Shown: positions 11,044-21,606 of the stretch, one piece after another
Numbering within the stretch: the stretch's first letter is position 1
Layout of the letters: each line of letters opens with the position of its first letter
Assembly: GCA_036435485.1 (NCBI GenBank)
Contig: CM071600.1
Span: forward strand, 49,907,546-49,971,545
Source of the DNA: Saposhnikovia divaricata
Taxonomy: Eukaryota; Streptophyta; Magnoliopsida; Apiales; Apiaceae
DNA length: 64,000 nt
Reading direction: 5' to 3'
The notes under the pieces: model-generated
The model's database searches: none
What the model saw: only the letters and a program-made list of their open reading frames with translations
Told to the model about the DNA's origin: nothing
Program-made: the position numbers and the translations under genes

Positions 11044-12174
11044 GAGGTTACGAGGAGTCCTCTTATTATATCAACAAGAGTTATTAAAAATAGAAGGAAG
11101 CAGCGAAAAGCGAGGAGATCTTAACCAAAGTGAAAAAAAAAGTCAGCGAGGTGAAAGTACAAATATAAGGACCACGGCTCCACAAGGCTGTCAAGAAAAA
11201 CAAGGTGAGAAGAGACGTAAGAAGGCTGCGTACGTAAAAAAATGTATCAAGGTGGCCACTACGAGAAGACATGGGCTTGCATTAAACTAAAAAAATCCAA
11301 AGCTGCCAAGCGAGGAGGCTTCCCAAAAGTCAAATAATAATTTTGATTTTATTTTTGAACGACTTCAGGATAATTTTGAAGAAATTTTGAAGACCGGAAA
11401 AAATAGTTCTCCGCTACAACTGCCTGCACCGAAGAACTGGGGGTAGTTGCCATACTTGAAAATTGATATGAATTCTAAGCAGATTCATTATAAAAATTGA
11501 GGCTATGAGGAGGCCTCGCAATGTATGAGGCTGCGAGGAGGCCTCGCAACGTATAAGGCTGCGAGGGGGCCTCGCAACATATGAGGCTGCGTGGAGGCCT
11601 CGCAACATATGAGGCTGCGAGAAGGCCTCACAATGTATAAGGCTGCAAGGAGGCCTCACAACATATGATGCTGTAAGGAGTCCTCTCAACTTACGAGAAG
11701 GCCTCTCATCATAATAACAAGGAGCAGAGGAGAACACTCTCATCATACTTTAAGAAGACCTGAATATATAGGTGAAAGCCTGAGCTCACACATCAGTTGG
11801 ACAGAAGATGTAATTATAACAACTTATGACTACAAGGCCCTATGGGGTCGCCTCTCAAGGTCCCTATAGGACCTCATTACGCTTGGAAGAACCCATCGAG
11901 GTCACCATCACTCACTTATACATGGCTTCGCATTAATTGAAAGACACACAACACAAGTTATCATCTTAGCAGCTGGGAGAAGATCTCGAAATACGACAGT
12001 TGTCTGCAACAATTAAAATTCATAGGGATCGCGATGCAATCCCAAGGCACTTGAGATATCTATGCTTTCATCTACAGCAATCTATAGCGAGCACATGCCT
12101 CACATCGAAGTTTTGACAAGCAGTTTTTGAGTCCACATCGCATCTTCAATGACAATATGGACTCGGGGGGTAGT
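11044..12174 (+). other. Element A 3' non-coding region and PPT
   Basis: No gene is recognisable. It holds the 28-bp tandem array (11498-11710). It closes with ACTCGGGGGGTAGT (12161-12174), the likely polypurine tract, directly before the 3' LTR. The same G-rich phrase occurs at about 9091 and 10681 in the element. Confidence 0.55.
11498..11710 (+). repeat. 28-bp tandem array in element A
   Basis: About seven degenerate units of 28 bp, each with GAGGCTGCGAGG and AGGCCTCGCAAC followed by a TAT step. Units diverge progressively towards the right end. Confidence 0.75.
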
Positions 12175-13020
12175 TGTTATGCCCAAATCTTGGCATAAGC
12201 CCTAAGCAGGCCAAATGGGCTAGAATAGAGGTCCACAACTCATAATGGGCCTAGAGATGAAGATTTGGTCACTAAAACCCACCACCAGGAGTCAGTCCAA
12301 TATACTATCAAGCACAATGTGGAAGTTTTCGACCCCAAGCTGCGGGTCGAGTTCGCCAGCATAGTCCCTAGTATGGGATAACATCTATCATGCACGTCTC
12401 TCTACAAGGTCCAGCGTGGCCTAGAGGTCCAGCGAGGCCTAGAATACAGTCTACAAGGTCCAGCGAGGCCTAGAGGTCCAGCGTAGCCTAGAGCATATTT
12501 ATTATGAAGGCTTACGGCCAGGCCCAGCGAGGTCGCGTGAGTATAATTATCTCCGTACAGTGTGGACCACCTCGCATGACTAACCCAGCGAGGCCGCATG
12601 CGAGGCCATGCAGCTTCTCCATTCGCCTCGTCAGCGAGGCCAGTTGATTTAAGCATCATGCTAGCCATAGGCAACCTTTAATGGGGCATGGTTCATGAGC
12701 AGAATAAATGGGTAAAATATATCAACCCAAGAAGACGTCTAGCGGATTTGGGCCAAGTCGAGCCCATAGAAACCCTAGCCCGTCTAGGTAACTTCTTCTC
12801 CAAGAGAACTACGTATAGTTTGATCCCTATAAATAGGGTACGTAGGCACCTTGTTATGGATGATTGACAGCTCACCCCTGGAATATCAACAAACAAGATC
12901 AGCCACAATAATCACCAATCTCCTTCCGTGTTCTTCGTGTTCTTAGCAAAATATCCGTATTTTGCTCCGTGATTCCAGCAAACCTCCAAAATATTGTTAT
13001 ACAATATTCTCCCTATAACA
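12175..13020 (+). repeat. 3' LTR of element A
   Basis: 846 bp, TGTTATGCCC to CCCTATAACA. It matches the 5' LTR apart from scattered substitutions and the missing ~50-bp unit. Confidence 0.8.
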
Positions 13021-15832
13021 CTACCATATAAGTAAACAGACTTCGCGAATTGCTAAGATCTCAGATTGAAGAAGAGAGCTGGCTGGAACACAACAACCTC
13101 TACCTTCCACAGATTTTCCATAAGAGTTTCTGCCAATAACACCAATAGATGCAACGCCTCGCTTGAAGCACCATCACAATTGAACTTCACCAAATTTATA
13201 GGGGGATTCCACTGTAAAAGAAATGTACTAGTCTTCTTCGTTCCCATTCCAAAATGCATGAAGGATTGTTAACAGAGCTAGGAGACTCCGAACCAGAAAA
13301 TTGAAATAACGATAAATATTCTGATTGAGCATATGAACTAGCCTTTAAAACCGAAAAATGACATACTGGAACTTTATCAAAAACAAACTTATTCATCGCT
13401 ATCCAAATAGACCAGGCAACGAAAGCAAAATTTGAAAAAAGATGAACACGACCTCTTCTAGTATTCAGATTCGAAATTAGAGATAACAACCATTGTATTA
13501 CAGTATATGCAGATGTAGAAGGTGGATTAACCGCCAGAGGACAAGAAAACCAAATCGGACGAGTCCATTGGCATTCAAAAAGCATATGCTCAACAGATTC
13601 AATATTATCCAAAAATATCAGATAAAATGGAGAACGTGAACAATTTCTCCGGAAAAGGTTCTCCTGAGTAGTTGAGGCATTAGAGCATATTCTTCACGCA
13701 AAATATTTTAATTTAGGTTGCGCAGATATAGACCATATGCGATTCCAAAAAAATTTATTAGGCACTAAAGTTGAAGAAGCTTGATGAGAAAAAAGATCAT
13801 ACTTAAGAAAACCTTCTTTATCCAATTTTAGAGCTACATAGTAACCAGACTTTAGTGTATAATTACTTTTGGGATTATAATGCAACACCAATTGGTCATG
13901 AACGTCAGCAAAGCTAAGAGGAATGGATATAATCTCTGAGATGGCCTTAGCAAAAACATGATCCTTCAATTTACTAGTATTCCATCTTTCAGCAGTTATG
14001 TAGTCAGCCACAAAAGAATCTGAATTGAAGGTGCCTTTTGCATCACGAACAAAAAAATGAGGAGAATTAGGAACCCATTGATCACACCAAAATTTTATGA
14101 TTTTTCCATTACCAACTTGTCAACGGACACCTACCAATAAAACATCCCTACCTCTCAGCTATTCGAAATCCACGAAGCTCTTAGACCTTTTTTTGCATTC
14201 ATAAAATTATCCTGAGAAAAATAAATACCTTTCAAAATTGGCGCCCAAAAAGAGGATGGATTTAAAACAAGACGCCAACATTGCTTAGCTAATAAAGCTA
14301 AATTGAAAGCCTTTAGGTCTCAGAAGGCCATCCTTCCTTCAGATTTTGATGAAGATAAAATATCCCACTCATTCACTGAATAATCTTGCTAGTAGGATCT
14401 CCTCCCCACCAGAAATTACCCACCACCATCATGATTTTATTTATAAGTCTTTAAGGAAGAAGGAAACAACTCATCGAATATGATGGAATAGCCTGAAGAA
14501 CAGCTTTTATTAGAATTTCTCGTCCAACTTGAGATAAGAGATTCTGCTTCCAACCTTGCATCTTTCTAAGAGGTCTTTTATAAATGTAATTATACAGTTT
14601 TGATTTATTCTTACCTCAGATAGCAGGAGCCCCTACATATTTACCTTTTTTTGAAGATTCTGGGATCTTCAAAACCTCAACAACTTTATTCTTGAGATCA
14701 TTGGACGTATTTGGACTAAAAATTATTGAGGATTTGTTGAAATTGACATTTTATGACCCGAAGCTTCACAATACTCCTCAAGCAAACAAAATAATTTACT
14801 AGCTACCAACTCATAGCATGGAGAAAGAATAGAGAATCATTCGCAAATAAAATATGAGATACCTCTGGACAATATCGAGCCATCTTAACACCCTTAAGCG
14901 AGCCATCTTGAATTGCCTCCAGAAAAGACCGAGAGAGAATGTCTGCCGCTAAAAGAAAAAGGTAAGGAGAGATAGGATCTCCTTGCCTTATACCTTTTTA
15001 CGGCTTTAAAGGACAATATTCTTCATCATTAACTAAAAATTCTAGCGATGTAGTCGAAATACACTGAAAGATCCAATTTTACCATCTAGGATCAAATCGC
15101 ATCTTATTCATTATAGCCAAAAGGAAGTCCCACCTTACATTATCAAAAGCCTTATTTAGATCAAGTTTTATTGTCATCTCAGCAACTAAACCCTTTTTTA
15201 TGAATTATATGATGAAAAAATTCATGCACCAGCACAATACTATCCTGAATTTGTCTACCAAGTATGAATGCAGATTGCTGAGGAGTAATCAAAAGCTTCA
15301 TTGTAGGCTTTAACCTGTTAGCCAATATCTTTGAAATAATTTAATACATGAAGTTACAAAGGCTAATAGGTCTAAACTGACCAAGATTATCAATATTCGG
15401 TACTTTAAGAATTAGCACCACTTGAGTGACATTCGGAGATGGAGACAACATGCCAGTAATGAAAAAATCTTTGAAGTCGAGCAAACCTGAGTAAAAATCC
15501 TTGATATTTACGAAAAAGGAATCCAGGAAAACCATCTTTTTCGGGCACGTTTAGAGGACCAAGATTATTAATAGCCAGCAAAATTTTTGCATCTGACACT
15601 TCTTTGCATAATGATTGATTCATGTCTTCAGATTTCAACGTTGTAATTAAAGATATCAAGCGAGAAAAATCCCTATTCCCAGCAGATTGGAAAATACCAG
15701 TATAGTGAATTCTGACAGCTTCTTTTAACTCCAAAACATCATATATGCAGCCACCATTTTAATTACAAAGTTTAAAAACACTATTCCTTTGCATGTGATA
15801 AGAAGAAATAAGATGGAAAAAATGAGTGTCTG
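13021..15832 (-). pseudogene. LINE fragment: RT, zinc-binding region, start of RNase H-like domain
   Basis: On the minus strand, 15734-15340 encodes the start of the RT domain (KDGFPG, then FRPISLCNFMY). At about 14830-14862 the catalytic box reads FANDS where an active LINE RT has FADDS. Further on, 14011-13196 carries the zinc-binding RT-associated domain (LKSGYY, then FECQW). 13259-13053 starts the RNase H-like domain (KFNCDGAS). Many stops and frameshifts separate these blocks. Element B is inserted at its 5' edge and element A at its 3' edge. Confidence 0.7.
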
Positions 15833-17244
15833 TGATAAGTGGATTTTATATCTACTTAGAACGTCTTATGTCGGCTTGAATTGGTAGTTTTGGCCTCAAG
15901 TATGTCGTGTTTTGATTAGTTTCTAGTGGAAATGTGCAGGATTTTTATCTTAGGATTGGAGTCGGTAATTGAAGATGTTATGTTGGATATAGGCCCAAGG
16001 TGTTTGTTTAAGAAGGTTTCCAGAAGAGCGAGGAAAAACGAAGCAAGGAACGACAATTACCATGAAAATCAGAAATTCCAGGAAGTTGTCCGGGCGGGCG
16101 CTCAAGATTCCAGGCGGCCGCTCAGGAGGAATTGTCCAGGCGGCCGCTCAAGATTTCAGGCGGCCGCTCAGCCTGAATTCTGGAGAATTTTACAGTTTTG
16201 CCCTTTTCGAATGTTAATGCAATTCTGAGTTGTTTCCTTGTATGATCTGGTTTTTAGGGCCTATAAAAACTCTGGTTATCATTGTAATCAGTACAGAGAG
16301 GGTTTTATTTTGTTAACATTAAGGAGTGAACGATCGATTGTTCGTGACAAGCAACGGATCAAGATCTACCTATCTTTTGTAACTGGGCATTCTTCGGATT
16401 TGTTCCTAAACCCTTATTAATTAATATTATTCTTCTTTTCATTCTAGTCATGTTTATTAGCATATTTTCATCGAACCCCATGATGACGAACGGTTCGATT
16501 ATGAACTAATCACCGTCATGGGGTCCTAACGAATTTACTTGCGGAATTTAGATGTTGATTGCCTAACTTGATATATGTGTGGTGAATTTACGATATCCTT
16601 GCATGGTTGTATTTAATTCATATAGATGCGTAGCTAACATCTATCTTGTTAATCTTAAGTGAAGCGACAGTGAATCTTTTGATTTAGAACTTGCCATGCT
16701 AGCATAAGTCCATGAATGTTGTTCATGTTTGTGGTGTGTTTCTAACCGTCTCATGCTACCTTATGTAATCTTATGGATACTTGATCTTCAACCATTATGC
16801 TTTCAAATTCTATAGACATATAGGGTCTAAGCATAACTGGTGCCTGCATGATTTCTATCTTTTGTGGATATTGTGTAGATTGGTGTGCGTATACTGAAAG
16901 GTAGCGTATACTTATTTCGTGTTGTCCGATTAGTTATTGTAACCACTACATGTGTTGATAAAAGGGCATGATCTCTAAAGGAAGTTTGTATTGAAGTTAG
17001 GATCTCATGTTCCTCATCTCATAAGTAATTTGAAATCAATTAGCTATTAATTTAGTTGTTAATTAATTCTTATTAGTTAATTTTAGATAATCAAAACCAA
17101 TTTGCTTATTGTCTTAGCATTGAACGATAATCATACATTGATGTTTAGGTACAAGAACTAATTTATACAATCTCTGTGGGAACGAACTCTACTTCATTCT
17201 ATATTACTTGTGAACACGTACGCTTGCGTGATTTTGTGAGAACA
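15833..17244 (+). repeat. 5' LTR of element B
   Basis: 1412 bp, TGATAAGTGG to GTGAGAACA. It contains a GC-rich block (16089-16172), a TATAAAA box (16262-16268) and a long AT-rich right half. It has the same length as the 3' LTR. Confidence 0.93.
16089..16172 (+). promoter_or_regulatory. GC-rich palindromic repeats upstream of TATA (element B LTR)
   Basis: Three copies of AGGCGGCCGCTCA and one diverged copy (CGGGCGGGCGCTCA), spaced 20-30 bp apart, stand out in an AT-rich LTR. GCGGCCGC is an 8-bp palindrome. The block lies about 90 bp upstream of TATAAAA at 16262. The 3' LTR has the same block near 21863-21946. Confidence 0.6.
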
Positions 17245-17250
17245 AGTTTT

Positions 17251-17268
17251 TGGCGCCGCTGCCGGGGA
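17251..17268 (+). promoter_or_regulatory. Primer-binding site, tRNA-Asp type (element B)
   Basis: TGGCGCCGCTGCCGGGGA starts six bases after the 5' LTR and complements the 3' end of plant tRNA-Asp with about one mismatch. This primer is typical of Athila-type elements. Confidence 0.8.
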
Positions 17269-17376
17269 TTTGTTATAGTTTATGTGCTTGACATCAGTGG
17301 TCGTTAAAGTTCATTGACTCGGATCGGTTACTAATAGTTTTTGTGTTGTTTTGTGTTCTCAGGTACTTGAGCGTGT

Positions 17377-19977
17377 ATGCGAACGCGTTCTCAAGCGAAT
17401 AAAGAGAAGCTGGAAAATAAAGAAGAAACAGAAACAGAAGTTCCAGTGATTCAAGTTGTAGAAAATATGGGAGAACCAGCAGCAGCAGCAACTAAGGCTC
17501 TTAAGGATTTCTCGCAGCCAAAGATCAATGACATTGCATCAAGTATTGTCAGACCAGCAATCGCAGCTAATACCTTCGAGATCAAGCCTAGCACTATACA
17601 GATGGTCCAGAACTCAGTTCAGTTTGGGGGTGCTCCTACCGAAGATCCCAACATGCATATTCGAGATTTCATAGAGATCTGTGATACCTTCAGAACCAAC
17701 GGGGTGTCTGAGGATGCTGTTAAGTTAAGGCTATTTCCATTCTCTCTGAGGGACAAGGCGAAGAGTTGGTTACACTCTTTACCAGCAGGTTCTATCACTA
17801 CATGGGAAGATCTTGCACAGAAATTTCTCACCAAATTCTTTCCCATGGCGAAGACAGCAGCTATCAGGAATGCTATCACTCAGTTTTCACAGCAATCTGG
17901 AGAATCTCTATGCGAGGCTTGGGAGAGATATAAGGAGATGCTAAGGAAGTGTCCACATCATGGGATGCCTGATTGGATGATAATCAATTGTTTTTATAAT
18001 GGGTTGGGTGCACAGTCGAGACCTATGCTAGATGCAGCATCAGGTGGAGCTTTGTGGGCCAAGAGTTATGAAGAAGCTTATGAATTGATCGAGATGATGG
18101 CTGCTAATGAATATCAGAATCCTACAGGGAGGTTATCTCAAGGCAAGGTAGCAGGTGTTCTTGAAATTGATACAGCTACAGCCATTGCAGCTCAGTTGAA
18201 GGCCTTGTCAATGAAGGTCGATTCTTTGGCTAATATGGGAGTTCAGCAGGTAGCTAGTGTTTGTGAGTTATGTGCGGGCGCACATGATACAACTCAATGT
18301 GCCATATCTTCTGAATCAGCACAATTTGTGAGTAACTTCCAGAGGCCACAACAGCCAGTTCCAGCCACCTATCATCCGAATAACTGCAACCATCCAAATT
18401 TCAGTTGGAGTAACAATCAAGGTGGTAATCAGCAGCAACAGCAATTCGGAGCTAGGCAATTCAATCAAGGATTTCAGCAGCAGTACCAGCCCAGACAACA
18501 GTTTCAGCCTCCAGGTTTCCAGCAACAATCTCAGGGGAATGCTGGTCAATCTTCTAATGAAAAAGCTGAGCTTGAGGAGTTGAGGATGATAGTAAAAAGT
18601 CAGGGGGCATCTATGAAGATCATGGAAAGTCAGATCGGGCAGCTTGCTAGTGCTCTGTTGAACAGACCATCTGGAGTTCTTCCGAGTGACACTGAAGCCA
18701 ATCCAGGCAAGAGGGAAACCAAAGAGCATGTCAAATCAGTTACTTTGAGATCGGGTAAGGTGACGGGTAATAAAAATTCAGTCATTGAAGAAGAAGAAGT
18801 TCAAGAGCAACATGTGGCACCTACTGCAGATAAGGAGCAAGTACAGACTGATAGAGTAGCTGAGCAGTTGGTTAGCGAGGTGGAGAATCCTAAAAATTCT
18901 GCTAAGGAAGTTTCTCCAAAGCAGTCTACAGAGAACGTGAAAATCTTTCCTCCTCCTCCATATCCTGGTAGATTGAAGAAGCAGAAGAATGATAGACAGT
19001 TTGGCAAGTTTCTGGAGGTATTCAAAAAGCTTCAAATCAATATCCCTTTTGCTGAAGCATTGGAGCATATGCCGAGCTATGCAAGGTTTATGAAAGGTAT
19101 TCTCTCAAAGAAGTTGAAACTTGAAGAATTGGATACAGTAGCATTAACAGAAGAGTGCAGTGCCGTTTTACAGCAGAAGCTACCACCGAAGCTAAAAGAT
19201 CCAGGCAGTTTCACTATTCCGTGCACCATTGGGAATTTGTCTTTCAGCAAGTGTTTGTGTGATTTGGGTGCTAGTATCAATCTCATGCCATTGTCAATTT
19301 TCATGCAGCTTGGTCTTCCAGATCCTAAACCTACCAACATCTCTCTACAGCTAGCTGATCGTTCTATTACATACCCGAGGGGTATCGTTGAGGATGTTTT
19401 GGTCAAGGTTGATAAACTCATCTTTCCAGCAGATTTTGTGATTCTTGATTTTGAAGAAGATAAGAAGATTCCTATCATCTTAGGACGACCTTTTCTAGCT
19501 ACAGGCCGTACCTTGATTGATGTTCAGAAGGGGGAGCTTACGATGCGGGTGCAAGATCAGAATGTCACCTTTAATGTGTTCAAGGCCATGAAATTTCCGA
19601 CAGAGGATGAGGAGTGTTTCAGTGTGGAGATAGTTGATACGGGTCAGGCAGAAGAGTTTGATCATTTGTTGAGCAAAAAGTTAGACGTGCACAAGCTCGA
19701 GCACCACATCAGTGATTCCATTGATAATTCTTCCATTCAAGATCTTTCGAAGGTGAAGCTTGGGAAGCTGCCGCCACACTTAAAGTATGTCCTTGTGGAT
19801 GATGAACTTCTGATTTTTGAAGTATTCCAAGATAACGTGTTAAGAAGGTGGATGACTGATGATGAAGTAGAAGAGAGTGTTGTTCAGCCGTCCCAATCGA
19901 ACAAGTACCTTAGAAGTGTGAGGAAGAAAAAAAAAGGCGAAGAAGTCGACGGGTGGAAAAATCAAGTTGAAGAGTGA
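17377..19977 (+). CDS. Gag-protease polyprotein of element B
   Basis: Intact 866-codon frame with ATG at 17377, about 110 bp after the primer site. Residues about 75-215 form a retrotransposon Gag domain (for example RDKAKSW and EAWERYKEM). Residues 296-308 hold a zinc knuckle of spacing C-x2-C-x3-H-x4-C, followed by a Gln/Asn-rich stretch (about 330-390). An aspartic protease lies around residues 600-710, with its active site in DLGAS (Asp 629) and the later ILGRPFLATG. After the protease the protein enters the linker that normally leads to RT (LPPHLKYV), then ends in a lysine/glutamate-rich tail and a stop. It is unusually well preserved for a non-autonomous element, which suggests recent function. 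Confidence 0.9.
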   Translation: MRTRSQANKEKLENKEETETEVPVIQVVENMGEPAAAATKALKDFSQPKINDIASSIVRPAIAANTFEIKPSTIQMVQNSVQFGGAPTEDPNMHIRDFIEICDTFRTNGVSEDAVKLRLFPFSLRDKAKSWLHSLPAGSITTWEDLAQKFLTKFFPMAKTAAIRNAITQFSQQSGESLCEAWERYKEMLRKCPHHGMPDWMIINCFYNGLGAQSRPMLDAASGGALWAKSYEEAYELIEMMAANEYQNPTGRLSQGKVAGVLEIDTATAIAAQLKALSMKVDSLANMGVQQVASVCELCAGAHDTTQCAISSESAQFVSNFQRPQQPVPATYHPNNCNHPNFSWSNNQGGNQQQQQFGARQFNQGFQQQYQPRQQFQPPGFQQQSQGNAGQSSNEKAELEELRMIVKSQGASMKIMESQIGQLASALLNRPSGVLPSDTEANPGKRETKEHVKSVTLRSGKVTGNKNSVIEEEEVQEQHVAPTADKEQVQTDRVAEQLVSEVENPKNSAKEVSPKQSTENVKIFPPPPYPGRLKKQKNDRQFGKFLEVFKKLQINIPFAEALEHMPSYARFMKGILSKKLKLEELDTVALTEECSAVLQQKLPPKLKDPGSFTIPCTIGNLSFSKCLCDLGASINLMPLSIFMQLGLPDPKPTNISLQLADRSITYPRGIVEDVLVKVDKLIFPADFVILDFEEDKKIPIILGRPFLATGRTLIDVQKGELTMRVQDQNVTFNVFKAMKFPTEDEECFSVEIVDTGQAEEFDHLLSKKLDVHKLEHHISDSIDNSSIQDLSKVKLGKLPPHLKYVLVDDELLIFEVFQDNVLRRWMTDDEVEESVVQPSQSNKYLRSVRKKKKGEEVDGWKNQVEE

Positions 19978-21593
19978 AAGAAAAGTTGTGTTGGGAGGAA
20001 ACAATCATGTCAACGTGTGTATGAATGGTCTTTCGGTTGAGGACAGTTCGGTTATTCTTTTGAAACCGCCGTGAGTTGAGGAAGTGACGTCCGGCTAAAT
20101 GACGTTAACGACAGCGCTTCGTGGGAGGCAACCCGTGTGTTTCGTCGATTAGGTATGTTTATACTTTTCCCTTATTTACTTCCAATGAGGGCATTGGAAA
20201 TTTCAAGTTTGGGGGTGGATTTGGGAATTAGTAGTTGTTGTGATATATTTGTGGCATGTAGGAATTCATATTGCATCATATTTGTATGTGTAGTTTAGTT
20301 TCATGCATGATACCTGTCATATAGAGCATTTTGTTTGCATGTGTGTCGAGTTTTGTATGTGAGTTCATATAGTTGCATTACATGCATTTTTCATGATCCC
20401 TTATAATAAGCTGATGCCATAAGGTAGGTAGATGTTGATGTGGGTGTGAAAAGGATGAACAGAGGGCTGATTTTAAATTTTGTTGAAATTGACATGCATG
20501 CTTCATGAATAAAATTTTTACACAGTCTCGTCGTTTGCTCTTGGACTAGGTTGCGTCATGCTTGTTTGGATTTAGGATTTAATCACTTGTTTATCGATAG
20601 AATTTGCTTTATTCTCTTGATGATTAAGGAACACCAAAATACAAGTTTGGGGGAAAACAGAAATTTCATGCTAATATGTTTGTGTTTGTATTTGTTGGCT
20701 AGGCGTCAAATGGCTAGTAGCCGGCTCATGTTTATGAGTAGTCTAGGGTTGGAATTGAGAATTCTCATTCCAGATTCCATGTGAACGAAAAAAAAAAAGA
20801 GAAAAAAATGCAAGAAAAAAAAAGAAAAAAAAAAAAAAAAAAGAAAAAGAAAAAAAGTGTTGTGAGAGTCTGAGTATGCAGAATTGATCAGGGTGAGCTC
20901 TTTAATACTCGAGCAATTAAGTTCTTGGGGACTTTGTGCCTAGTGACCTAAGGCTTTTATAGTCTGGGATCCACTAACCCAACGCTCGCTACATGGGTAT
21001 TATTGTATAAGCCTTTAGGGGTCTCATCCATTGCACGATCAAATAAGCATGTGTGTTGTGTACATATTGTGTTTGAGTCATAATAAAGCATGAATTTCTG
21101 TCTACTTTAGAGGAGTATAGAGGTGTATCTAAAGTGATCTTGAGTTTAACGTTCATTCTATTTATAACTCTGTGATTGTCTTGGAAAAGAATATGTATGA
21201 TTTTGATCCGGTTTGGGAGTATATCTGTCGAGCATTGCACACACGCACGTTCTGATCATGTATTGTTAGTATACCGGAATTTAGTCGAGCTCTGTTTGGA
21301 TTGATTGCATTCATGGAGATATTTGCTTGCTAAGTGGTGTTGGTTAGTTTGAGGGGATCCTTTGCATTCATATTTAGTTGCATTCATTCATGCATTGCAT
21401 TGTTTGTGTCGTTTGTGTCAGTTGGATTTTGTGGGTACATTCACTATAGGCCCTCACGAGACCTTACTCGTCCACTAGGGCTGCCTAGGGGTTTAAAGGG
21501 CTTGTTGCATATGCCAAATGCAACCGTGATCACCTACGGAAGTGGTACTAGCTAGTTTGTATATTGTTTATGCTTGAGGGCAAGCATCGGTTC
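19978..21593 (+). other. Element B 3' non-coding region replacing pol
   Basis: About 1.6 kb with no RT, RNase H or integrase similarity in any frame. It contains a poly-purine stretch rich in A (20788-20856) and two internal copies of AAGTTTGGGGG (20206-20215 and 20643-20653) that match the terminal polypurine tract. No extra gene is supported. Confidence 0.7.
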
Positions 21594-21606
21594 AAGTTTG
21601 GGGGTG
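21594..21606 (+). promoter_or_regulatory. Polypurine tract of element B
   Basis: AAGTTTGGGGGTG directly abuts the 3' LTR at 21607. This is the expected plus-strand priming site. Confidence 0.8.

Larger units (their letters stand above)
6948..13020 (+). mobile_element. Element A: internally deleted Tat-like Gypsy
   Basis: A 6.07-kb element is bounded by LTRs 6948-7844 and 12175-13020 with TG...CA ends. Flanking bases are CTACT on the left and CTACC on the right, a TSD with one mismatch. Inside lie a short arginine-rich gag region, the C-terminal end of RT, RNase H and an integrase fragment. The RT palm, most of gag and protease, and the end of integrase are missing, and the frames are broken. 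The RNase H and integrase sequences are of the Tat type. It lies in the LINE's RNase H-like domain. It cannot move without helper proteins. Confidence 0.75.

Noticed and set aside
15926..16228. 100-codon frame repeated at 21700-22002
   Set aside because: It is a chance frame within the two LTRs of element B, spanning the GC-rich repeats upstream of the TATA box.
18316..18729. 137-codon minus-strand frame inside element B
   Set aside because: Shadow of the intact Gag-protease frame on the other strand.
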